NCBI GenBank assembly: GCA_020343555.1
Contig: CP070800.1
Span: 564,451-570,721 of the forward strand
Direction of reading: 5' to 3'
Source of the DNA: Dehalococcoidales bacterium
GTDB taxonomy: Bacteria > Chloroflexota > Dehalococcoidia > Dehalococcoidales > UBA2162
Length of the DNA stretch: 6,271 nt
Shown here: positions 1 to 5,888 of the stretch, one piece after another
How the letters are laid out: every line of letters begins with the position of its first letter
Position numbering within the stretch: position 1 is the stretch's first letter
Translations under genes and position numbers: made by a program
The notes under the pieces: model-generated
Seen by the model: the letters and a program-made list of their open reading frames with translations, nothing else
Databases searched by the model: none
Told to the model about the DNA's origin: nothing

Positions 1-1
1 C

Positions 2-808
2 GAGATTGCGCCTCTTTTGGATGTGGGAAGAAAAGGAGAAGATATTAAAGCCGGCGAATTGGTGTTAAATACCGGTGCTTGTCTTAATGCCGGAAAGGTA
101 GGCGTACTTGCTTCCCAGGGACTTGAAAAAGTAAAAGTTTACATAAAACCAAGAATCGCCGTTATGCCGTCCGGTGAAGAAGTGGTGGAACTCGGTAGAG
201 AACTGGAGCCGGGTCAATTGTATGATATCAACTCGTATACTATTTTATCCGTCATTAATGAAAACGGGGGAGTACCCTTCAGACCGGGTATAATCGGGGA
301 TAATATTGATGATATCAGGGCAAAACTGACGGAAGCGGTAGAGAAAAGCGACTGCCTGGTCTTTTCGGGTGGTTCATCGGCAGGAGAAAAGGACCTGATA
401 TCGACGGTAGCGGAAGAACTTGGTGTTATCCTTTTCCATGGTGTGGAGATTAAACCAGGGAAACCGACCATGTTTGCTATTATCAATGGCAAGCCAGTTT
501 TCGGGATGCCCGGGTACCCGACATCAGCACTGGTCAACTCCTACCTGTTCCTTGTGCCTGCCCTGAGAAAAATGGCAAGATTACCCCGAAAACAGGCAGA
601 GAAAGTAAATGCTAAACTGAGTACAACGACTAAAGGAGCTAAAGACAGACCTCAGTTCATGACAGTGAAACTCGAAGGTGAAGAAGCGGTGCCGGTTTTC
701 ACCCAGTCCGGAGCGATTACGAGTATTTCACAAGCGGACGGTTATTTTAAAATAGAAGCTGACTCGTCGGTAGAAAAGGGCGAAGAAGTCACCGTTACTC
801 TCTTTTAG
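2..808 (+). CDS. moeA: Molybdopterin molybdenumtransferase MoeA, 5'-truncated by the window edge
   Basis: MoeA inserts molybdate or tungstate into adenylylated molybdopterin, the last common step of pterin-metal cofactor synthesis, in the cytoplasm. The frame is open from base 2, so the TTG at 17 is an internal Leu codon and not the start. About 269 residues are present against roughly 400 in the family; the N-terminal part lies off the window. Visible family motifs (residues counted from base 17) are GEDIKAG at 7-13, the MoCF-fold SGEEV region near 52-56 (usually STGDEL), SGGSSAGEKD at 118-126 (usually SGGvSvGdyD), KPGKP at 146-150 and MPGYPTSA at 164-171. The Tyr in PGYP is usual in archaeal and some anaerobe MoeA proteins, where the E. 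coli type has PGNP. Domain IV (about 190-263) is complete, and there is no C-terminal fusion domain. It is convergent with the other genes here and so is transcribed separately. Confidence 0.93.
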   Translation, partial: EIAPLLDVGRKGEDIKAGELVLNTGACLNAGKVGVLASQGLEKVKVYIKPRIAVMPSGEEVVELGRELEPGQLYDINSYTILSVINENGGVPFRPGIIGDNIDDIRAKLTEAVEKSDCLVFSGGSSAGEKDLISTVAEELGVILFHGVEIKPGKPTMFAIINGKPVFGMPGYPTSALVNSYLFLVPALRKMARLPRKQAEKVNAKLSTTTKGAKDRPQFMTVKLEGEEAVPVFTQSGAITSISQADGYFKIEADSSVEKGEEVTVTLF

Positions 809-901
809 CCGAAACAATAACTATTAAGAACGTCAGGATAGAGATAAGTCCGGTAATAACGGATGAAGAACTCTACTTTATATACCAGGTGACGCAAACG
901 G

Positions 902-1366
902 TTAATTCTCAACGTACAGGATCTGTTCGTAATCCTGAAATCCCTGTTCCCGCCAGAATGAATCACCAATGGTGTTTTTTGTCACTACACTGATCTCGAT
1001 TCTCTTAATATCTCGCTCTTTGAACCAGGTTTTTATCCCATCCAGCATTTCCTTGCCTATCCCTTTTCTCCTGTGGCTGGCGGTGATAGCCATGTCATAA
1101 ATGACGCCAACAGTGTTTCCCCGCGAGAAGGGCGGCATCCGCGTTATCTGGGATATCGAATACCCAACCACTTTTTGATCGTCCATAGCGACCAGGACGA
1201 GTGAATCATCCGAAGTTATCTTGTTCCTGAGATGTGTTTCTACCTGGGTAAGAACGTTGTCACCGCTGGTATCAAACGGCTCTATTTCAGTATTAAAATA
1301 CATAAACTCAATCCAGAGTTTAGTAATTTCAGGGATATGTTTTTCCGAAGCTTCTATTATTTCCAT
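902..1366 (-). CDS. GNAT-family N-acetyltransferase
   Basis: This is a single-domain acyltransferase of 154 residues, the normal size for the Gcn5-related (GNAT) fold. Motif A is clear at about residues 86-105, with the beta4 strand VIYDMAI followed by the acetyl-CoA pyrophosphate loop RRKGIG at 99-104. Motif B is seen as N131 and the closing FWREQGF at 137-143. The N-terminal EIIEASEKHIPEITKLW is a typical GNAT opening. The substrate cannot be told from sequence; candidates are a small amine, an amino acid or a protein N-terminus. It is the last gene of the minus-strand run, 25 bases after moaC. The only in-frame start nearby is the ATG at 1366, and no good Shine-Dalgarno site precedes it, so translation may depend on coupling with moaC. 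A role in cofactor synthesis is not established for such a protein, and co-transcription is the only link. Confidence 0.88.
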   Translation of the reverse strand: MEIIEASEKHIPEITKLWIEFMYFNTEIEPFDTSGDNVLTQVETHLRNKITSDDSLVLVAMDDQKVVGYSISQITRMPPFSRGNTVGVIYDMAITASHRRKGIGKEMLDGIKTWFKERDIKRIEISVVTKNTIGDSFWREQGFQDYEQILYVEN

Positions 1367-1391
1367 TACAGAATTGTCATCAAATGATAAT

Positions 1392-1868
1392 TTAGTATTC
1401 TCTTATATACGTCCCGCTTTTACCGCCCGATTTACTCTCAAGACAGATATCGGTGATTGTCATACCGCGGTCAACTGATTTGGCCATGTCGTAGATCGTC
1501 AGGGCGGCGACCGATACTGCGGTCATAGCTTCCATTTCAATACCTGTCTTACCGCCGCACCGTGCAGTTGCGGTAATGGCTATGCTGTCTTTTCCGGAAA
1601 GATCGAAATCTATCGATATTTCATCGATCAGGATAGGATGACAGAGAGGAATAAGGTGAGGGGTATTCTTGGCTGCCATTATTCCGGCTATCCTGGCCGT
1701 CGCGATTACGTCGCCTTTTTTCAGGCTGGCGGATTTTATCTGCTCAACGGTTTCAGTTTTCATTAATACCTTGCCGCTGGCGACAGCTTCCCGAAGAGTG
1801 ATATCCTTGGATCCTACATTAACCATCCTGGCTTCGCCGTCAGAATTAAGGTGGGTTAATTCGCTCAC
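1392..1868 (-). CDS. moaC: Cyclic pyranopterin monophosphate synthase MoaC
   Basis: MoaC converts the 3',8-cyclo-GTP made by MoaA into cyclic pyranopterin monophosphate, the first stable intermediate of molybdenum/tungsten cofactor synthesis. I choose the GTG at 1868, giving 158 residues. The protein then opens MSELTHLNSDGEARMVNV, which lines up residue for residue with the start of E. coli MoaC, and a strong Shine-Dalgarno sequence sits 5 bases upstream. A longer version from the GTG at 1892 would add eight residues that family members lack and has no ribosome site. Family motifs are KKGDV at 50-54, ATARIAGI at 56-63, PLCHP at 75-79 with the active-site His77, GKTGIEMEA at 106-114, IYDMAK at 125-130 with the expected catalytic Asp127 and Lys130, and the C-terminal KSGGKSG at 146-152. 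The gene is full length and looks active. It follows moaA after 36 bases. Confidence 0.95.
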   Translation of the reverse strand: MSELTHLNSDGEARMVNVGSKDITLREAVASGKVLMKTETVEQIKSASLKKGDVIATARIAGIMAAKNTPHLIPLCHPILIDEISIDFDLSGKDSIAITATARCGGKTGIEMEAMTAVSVAALTIYDMAKSVDRGMTITDICLESKSGGKSGTYIREY

Positions 1869-1873
1869 TATTC

Positions 1874-1882
1874 TCACCCCCT
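1874..1882 (-). promoter_or_regulatory. Strong ribosome binding site fixing the moaC start
   Basis: The minus strand reads AGGGGGTGA, one base away from the ideal AGGAGGTGA anti-16S complement. It lies five bases before the GTG at 1868. This decides between that GTG and the upstream GTG at 1892, which would place the site inside the coding region. Confidence 0.75.
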
Positions 1883-1904
1883 GCCGTATCACCTATAATA
1901 CCAC

Positions 1905-2927
1905 TTATCCGCCTATCTGGCACATAGGTCGATCATCGGTGTCAGGAGCCAGTCTGCCATCGAGATTGTGCTGCTCTCTTTTGATATTTACAGCCTTCTG
2001 AATAAGTTCCTTGAGATCGTCTGTACTCGCTCCTTTTCTCAAGGCTTCTTTAACGTTTATCTCTTCGCTGGCAAGCAGACAGGGACGGAGGTTGCCGTCC
2101 GATGTAATACGCAGACGATTGCAGGAATGACAGAAGTGTTCCGTCATGGGGGTGATGAATCCGATTGTACCTTTTGCACCATTGAACTGATAGTATCGTG
2201 CGGGACCGTTACCTGTAAGACCGGTATACGGTTCCATTTCACCAAGTGATTCAATCATATTTTTGATCTCACCGGTGGTTACCATACCGGAAACTTCACC
2301 ATTAGTAGTACCGATAGGCATGAATTCGATATAGCGTACGTTCCAGCCGGCATCGATCGTCTTTCTGGCGAAATCGATTACTTCGTCGTCATTTATCCCT
2401 TTGAGAGGAACCATATTGATCTTGACAGGACCCAAACCGGCAGCGGTTGCGGCTTCAATCCCTGAGAGTACATCTTTCAGTTTGTCATGACCGGTAATCC
2501 GTTTGAATCGTTCTGCTTTGAGTGTATCCAGGCTGATATTCACCCGTTTTAGTCCGGCAGCTTTAAGTTCGTCGGCATACCGTGCCAGCAGTATACCATT
2601 GGTGGTCAGGGAGATATCGTCAATGCCATCTATTCCGGCAATCATACGCACAAGGGTCGTAAAGTGCGGCCTCATCAGTGGTTCACCGCCGGTCAGACGC
2701 ACCTTAGTTATTCCCATATCGGCGGCTACCCTGACGAGAGTTTCTGTTTCCTCATAGGAGAGTATATCTTCATGTTTAAGGGGAAGCATACTGCTGACTG
2801 AGCAGTAAATACAGTTAAGATTACAATGGTCGGTGACCGATATCCTCAAGTAATTTACCTGGCGGTGCCAGGTGTCATAGAGACCCTGTTTTGTATCATT
2901 TTGTGGGGATTGTCGAGTTTTACTCAT
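1905..2927 (-). CDS. moaA: GTP 3',8-cyclase MoaA (radical SAM)
   Basis: MoaA is the radical S-adenosylmethionine enzyme that cyclises GTP to 3',8-cyclo-7,8-dihydro-GTP, the first step of molybdopterin synthesis. It has 340 residues, the usual family length. The radical-SAM cluster is CNLNCIYC (Cys35, Cys39, Cys42), followed by the SAM-binding TGGEP at 79-83 and the LTTNG strand at 107-111. The second, GTP-binding [4Fe-4S] cluster uses Cys266, Cys269 and Cys283, in FCHSCNRLR and RPCL. The chain ends in the required Gly-Gly tail (MCQIGG), which in known MoaA enters the active site. All catalytic features are present. The ATG at 2927 begins only two bases after the stop of the upstream ATPase gene, and an AGGA-type ribosome site lies inside that gene's last codons. 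Translation is therefore probably coupled to it. Two oxygen-sensitive clusters fit an anaerobic or microaerobic host. Confidence 0.96.
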   Translation of the reverse strand: MSKTRQSPQNDTKQGLYDTWHRQVNYLRISVTDHCNLNCIYCSVSSMLPLKHEDILSYEETETLVRVAADMGITKVRLTGGEPLMRPHFTTLVRMIAGIDGIDDISLTTNGILLARYADELKAAGLKRVNISLDTLKAERFKRITGHDKLKDVLSGIEAATAAGLGPVKINMVPLKGINDDEVIDFARKTIDAGWNVRYIEFMPIGTTNGEVSGMVTTGEIKNMIESLGEMEPYTGLTGNGPARYYQFNGAKGTIGFITPMTEHFCHSCNRLRITSDGNLRPCLLASEEINVKEALRKGASTDDLKELIQKAVNIKREQHNLDGRLAPDTDDRPMCQIGG

Positions 2928-2929
2928 TT

Positions 2930-3985
2930 CTAGTCCTGTCTGAATACGTTTACATCCGATATTTCGAATGTTAGATATATCCTGTCATTCTCGGTTAAAT
3001 CGAGTTCCTTCATTGTTCGGCGAAGAGCGAGGCAGGTAAATTCCGGAGGAACGTCTACTTTTATATGAGTGATCGTTCCGCGATCGACGATTCGTCGAAC
3101 AGTTCCTTCAATGCAATTATTCCTCGGAGAATCCACCGGTTCTTTCGAAAGCAGGATGTTTTCCGGTCGGATCGAGATGTGAGACCTTCCTTCTAACTCG
3201 GTATTCACGATGATCCTGGTACCATCAACGGTAAAAACCTTGTTTCCGTTCGAATCCCGGGTTATCTCTCCAGAAAATACGTTACGGGTCATCAGGAAGC
3301 GTGCCAGTTTTTCAGATTGCGGGTAGAGAAATATCTCTTCCGGTGTCCCTACCTGGAGTATTTCTCCGTCAATAATAACGGCGATCCTGTCGCCGAGAGC
3401 GACTGCTTCTTCAAAGCTGTGAGTTACATGTATGGTGGTCAGTTCCAGTTGATTATGGAGTTCTCTTAACTCCCGTTCGTAGTCTTCCTTGGTTTCTGCA
3501 TCCACTGAGCTGAGAGGTTCGTCAAGTATAAGCAGGTCGGGCTTGATAGCGATCGCCCTGGCAAGGGCAATCTTCTGACTTTCGCCGCCGCTGAGCGTCC
3601 AGGATCGTTTATCGAGTAGGTTTTCAAGGTGCAGCAGTTCGACTGCTCTATCTACCGCTTTATTGATATCTTTCTGCTTCTGGTGTTTCCACATCAGACC
3701 GAAGGATATGTTATCGCGTACCGAAAGATGGCGGTAAAGGGCGTAGTCCTGGAAAGCAAACCCGATATTCCGTTTTTCCAGATTAAGGTCCGTTACATCT
3801 CTGTCGTTTATCCATACTTCGCCGCTTGTAACAGACGTTAAACCGGCAATAGACTCGAGCAGAACGCTTTTACCGGAACCCGTCGGTCCCACGAGAACGA
3901 AGTACTCACCGTCACGCACTTCCAGGCTGACGTTCTTCAGGAAAAACTTTCCCATTTGGACGCATAAATCTTTTACTTCAAGCAT
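2930..3985 (-). CDS. ABC transporter ATPase B with divergent TOBE domain (tungstate/molybdate type)
   Basis: This is a cytoplasmic nucleotide-binding subunit of an importer, 351 residues long. The ATPase motifs are all intact: Walker A GPTGSGKS at 33-40, Q-loop Gln79 in FQDYALYRHL, signature LSGGES at 131-136, Walker B LLILDEP at 151-157, a D-loop LSSVD at 158-162, and the switch His189. A TOBE domain of the ModC/WtpC class follows at about 286-349, recognisable from SPRNN (normally SARN) and the LDLTENDRIYLTF stretch. It lacks the usual KATAVHV-like end, having EISDVNVF instead. The ATG at 3985 has an AAAGGT site upstream. The gene lies 29 bases after ATPase A and 2 bases before moaA. No second permease is present, so it may pair with ATPase A on TupB, or serve a permease encoded elsewhere. 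Its substrate (tungstate, molybdate or a related oxoanion) is inferred from context and domain type. Confidence 0.9.
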   Translation of the reverse strand: MLEVKDLCVQMGKFFLKNVSLEVRDGEYFVLVGPTGSGKSVLLESIAGLTSVTSGEVWINDRDVTDLNLEKRNIGFAFQDYALYRHLSVRDNISFGLMWKHQKQKDINKAVDRAVELLHLENLLDKRSWTLSGGESQKIALARAIAIKPDLLILDEPLSSVDAETKEDYERELRELHNQLELTTIHVTHSFEEAVALGDRIAVIIDGEILQVGTPEEIFLYPQSEKLARFLMTRNVFSGEITRDSNGNKVFTVDGTRIIVNTELEGRSHISIRPENILLSKEPVDSPRNNCIEGTVRRIVDRGTITHIKVDVPPEFTCLALRRTMKELDLTENDRIYLTFEISDVNVFRQD

Positions 3986-4014
3986 GGTTTACCTTTTTCA
4001 GATTGTCCAGGTTC

Positions 4015-5091
4015 CTAACGCTTGATGACGTGTATAGCAGTAGCTTTAAAACTGGCAAAGACTTCTTTTCCCTTTTCCAGGTCAAGTTCATTGGCTGACC
4101 TCGTTGTCACGAGAACAACTAAAGTAAAACCGCAATCTATAGTAACACGAGTGAGAGTACCGAAGGAAATCCTGTTTTTAATTTTACCAGCAAACGAGTT
4201 ACGAGCGCTAGTTGAGGTTCTTGTTGTCGAAACGGTTATGTCTTCAGGTCTTAAACAGACACTGACAATTTCTCCAACCGGATAATCTGAGATAGCTTCG
4301 ATAACAGAGCCGTCGACCTTTATCGTCACCAGTTCATCCTGGGCAGAAACGATTTCGCCGTCGATGATATTCTCAACTCCCACGAAATATGCAATATCTT
4401 TACTGCCTGGCGAATTGAAAACCTGGTGCCAGTCTCCTGTTTGCAGGATTTCGCCATTCAGCATTACGGCTACTCTGTCTGCCATTCTCTGCCCCTGGGA
4501 CATATCATGGGTAGCCATAATGGTCGTGGTACGGTACCGCTGTATCGTGTTCAGGATAAACTCCTCGATTTTAGCTGAAGATACGGGATCGAGGTTAGCG
4601 GAAGGTTCGTCCAGCAGCAGGATATCCGGTTCGCTGATTACTGCCCTGGCTATTGCCACTCTCTGTGTTTCTCCTCCTGATAATGTCCGTGCATTCCTGT
4701 TTCCGTAATCGGCAAGTCCTATTTCATTCAAAATATGAGCGGTTTTTTGGGTGACTTCTATTTTTTCCAGTCCCCGCCATTTCAGCCCGATGGATATATT
4801 ATCAAACACGCTCATGTTGAAGACAACAGGTTTCTGGAGGACGAATGCCATTTTCCGTCGGAGTTCCAGCCTTAATGCCGGTGATTCGGACGTATCGGTG
4901 CTATCTATAATAACCTTGCCGGATGAAGGTAATTCCAGGGTATTCAGTAACCGGAGAAGAGTAGTCTTTCCGGCTCCTGTGGGACCGATAATAGCAAGAA
5001 CTTCCCCTTTATCAACCTTGAGGTTGATATTTTTCAGTATTTCCTGTTCGTTTACTGTCTGATTAAGACTGACTGTTTCCAATAAAGGCAT
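4015..5091 (-). CDS. tupC: Tungstate/molybdate ABC transporter ATPase A (TupC-like) with Mop-type TOBE domain
   Basis: This is the energising ATPase of a tungstate-type importer, acting at the inner face of the membrane with the adjacent TupB permease. It has 358 residues. Motifs in order are Walker A GPTGAGKT at 36-43, Q-loop Gln86 in LQKPVVF, signature LSGGETQR at 137-144, Walker B ILLLDEP at 157-163, D-loop SANLD at 164-168 and the switch His195 in MATHD. The C-terminal TOBE/Mop domain, about 295-357, has the classical SARNSFAGKI opening and the closing FKATAIHVI. In ModC-type proteins this domain can bind the oxoanion and inhibit transport when the metal is plentiful. TupC proteins are often shorter and lack a TOBE domain, so this one resembles a ModC/WtpC-style fusion; the symbol rests mainly on its position next to tupB. 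The ATG at 5091 follows an AGAGGT site, four bases after the tupB stop. Confidence 0.9.
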   Translation of the reverse strand: MPLLETVSLNQTVNEQEILKNINLKVDKGEVLAIIGPTGAGKTTLLRLLNTLELPSSGKVIIDSTDTSESPALRLELRRKMAFVLQKPVVFNMSVFDNISIGLKWRGLEKIEVTQKTAHILNEIGLADYGNRNARTLSGGETQRVAIARAVISEPDILLLDEPSANLDPVSSAKIEEFILNTIQRYRTTTIMATHDMSQGQRMADRVAVMLNGEILQTGDWHQVFNSPGSKDIAYFVGVENIIDGEIVSAQDELVTIKVDGSVIEAISDYPVGEIVSVCLRPEDITVSTTRTSTSARNSFAGKIKNRISFGTLTRVTIDCGFTLVVLVTTRSANELDLEKGKEVFASFKATAIHVIKR

Positions 5092-5095
5092 TTTT

Positions 5096-5782
5096 TTACC
5101 TCTGCTGTATCCTGTTCAGGAGAATATTTAAAATAAGCGCTATTAATATGAGGATCAATCCAAGAGCTAATGATAGTTCTATGTCACCCTTTGAGGTTTC
5201 CAGGGAGATAGCGGTGGTTATCACTCTCGTAAAACCTCTAATGTTACCTCCGATCATAAGAGAAATTCCTACTTCAGAAATAGCCCTGCCGAATCCCATG
5301 ATTACCGCTGCCATTACTGCGAATCTGGCTTCTTTCAATATGAGGACTGTAATCTGGAAACCGCTGGCACCGAGGGATCGAGCCGTGTCTATCAGTGTCC
5401 TGTCTATTCCGCTCAGAGCGGAGATAGTGAGACCAAGAATTATCGGAGAAATGAGGATTACCTGCCCGATGACGATTGCGGTTGGAGTGAACAACAGCCC
5501 CAGGCCACCCAGTGGACCTGCCCGGGAAAGAAATACGAACACGAAAAGACCGACAGCAACAGTAGGAATGAAGTAAAGGGTCTGTATTAAGTTAACCAAC
5601 ATCCGTTTTCCGCGGAAATTGTTGAAATGGATAACACTCGCCAACGGGACGCATATAAGAGATGCGATAAGAGACGAAGCGATCGCCAGAGTTAAAGATC
5701 GCCCTGCAATCTCCATAACTTCGGGGTCAAAACTGATTATAAGTTCAACGGCTTTAACAAAGCCTTGCCACAGTGCTTCCAA
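5096..5782 (-). CDS. tupB: Tungstate ABC transporter permease TupB
   Basis: This is the membrane subunit forming the oxoanion channel, 228 residues, the usual TupB size. About five hydrophobic segments can be seen, at roughly residues 30-53, 64-86, 100-122, 155-178 and 202-224. The cytoplasmic coupling (EAA) loop that docks on the ATPase is IDTARSLGASGFQITVLILK at 131-150, with the conserved Gly138. The following GRAISEVGISLMIGGNI stretch is very typical of TupB/WtpB permeases. The start is TTG at 5782. No in-frame ATG is better placed, and AGGGA at 5790-5794 on the minus strand lies seven bases upstream. It comes after tupA with a 106-base gap and is followed four bases later by ATPase A. 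Assignment to tungstate rather than molybdate follows the TupA type next to it; the permease alone cannot separate the two. Confidence 0.92.
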   Translation of the reverse strand: MEALWQGFVKAVELIISFDPEVMEIAGRSLTLAIASSLIASLICVPLASVIHFNNFRGKRMLVNLIQTLYFIPTVAVGLFVFVFLSRAGPLGGLGLLFTPTAIVIGQVILISPIILGLTISALSGIDRTLIDTARSLGASGFQITVLILKEARFAVMAAVIMGFGRAISEVGISLMIGGNIRGFTRVITTAISLETSKGDIELSLALGLILILIALILNILLNRIQQR

Positions 5783-5820
5783 ATGAGTATCCCTATGTCA
5801 TTGTAATTGAATCAATCCGA

Positions 5821-5852
5821 ATCCGCCCTCTCGTGTGAGGAAGAGAGCGGAT
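5821..5852 (-). repeat. Stem-loop between tupA and tupB
   Basis: Arms 5821-5831 and 5842-5852 form an 11-bp stem with a 10-base loop. On the minus-strand RNA all eleven pairs form, one being a G-U wobble; on the plus strand that pair would be a C-A mismatch. The structure therefore favours the tupA-to-tupB transcript. No run of U follows it, so a classical intrinsic terminator is unlikely. It may slow 3' decay of the tupA message or lower expression of the downstream genes, as often seen after binding-protein genes. Confidence 0.6.
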
Positions 5853-5866
5853 CAGTAAACAATAAT

Positions 5867-5881
5867 TAGTATATTATACTA
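5867..5881. promoter_or_regulatory. AT-rich palindrome with a possible -10 element upstream of tupB
   Basis: The stretch TAGTATATTATACTA is a perfect 7-bp inverted repeat around one central base. It starts seven bases after the tupA stop codon. Its minus strand contains TATAAT (5878 down to 5873), which matches the -10 consensus, but no good -35 hexamer is found 16-18 bases upstream. It could be an internal promoter or an operator for tupB and the genes after it. AT-rich palindromes arise easily by chance, so this is weak. Confidence 0.25.
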
Positions 5882-5888
5882 GATTGGT

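Noticed and set aside
17..19. TTG as the start codon of moeA
   Set aside because: The frame stays open to base 2 and the encoded residues before it continue the protein; the missing 130 or so N-terminal residues show that the gene enters from outside the window.
839..875. Nested weak inverted repeats (TAGAG/CTCTA around TCCG/CGGA) as a terminator between convergent moeA and the GNAT gene
   Set aside because: Stems are only 4-5 bp, separated by unpaired bases, and lack a T-tract on either strand. The 93-base gap shows no convincing terminator.
5148..5576. Plus-strand open frame of 142 codons
   Set aside because: It lies wholly inside tupB on the other strand, resembles no protein I know, and its Arg/Pro/Ile-rich composition is that of an antisense shadow of membrane-segment codons. 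Other plus-strand frames over moaC, moaA and the ATPases were rejected for the same reason.
5783..5888. Molybdenum/tungsten cofactor riboswitch in the tupA-tupB gap
   Set aside because: The gap is too short for the known Moco RNA architecture and shows only one simple hairpin. Such an element, if present, would more likely lie upstream of tupA outside the window.
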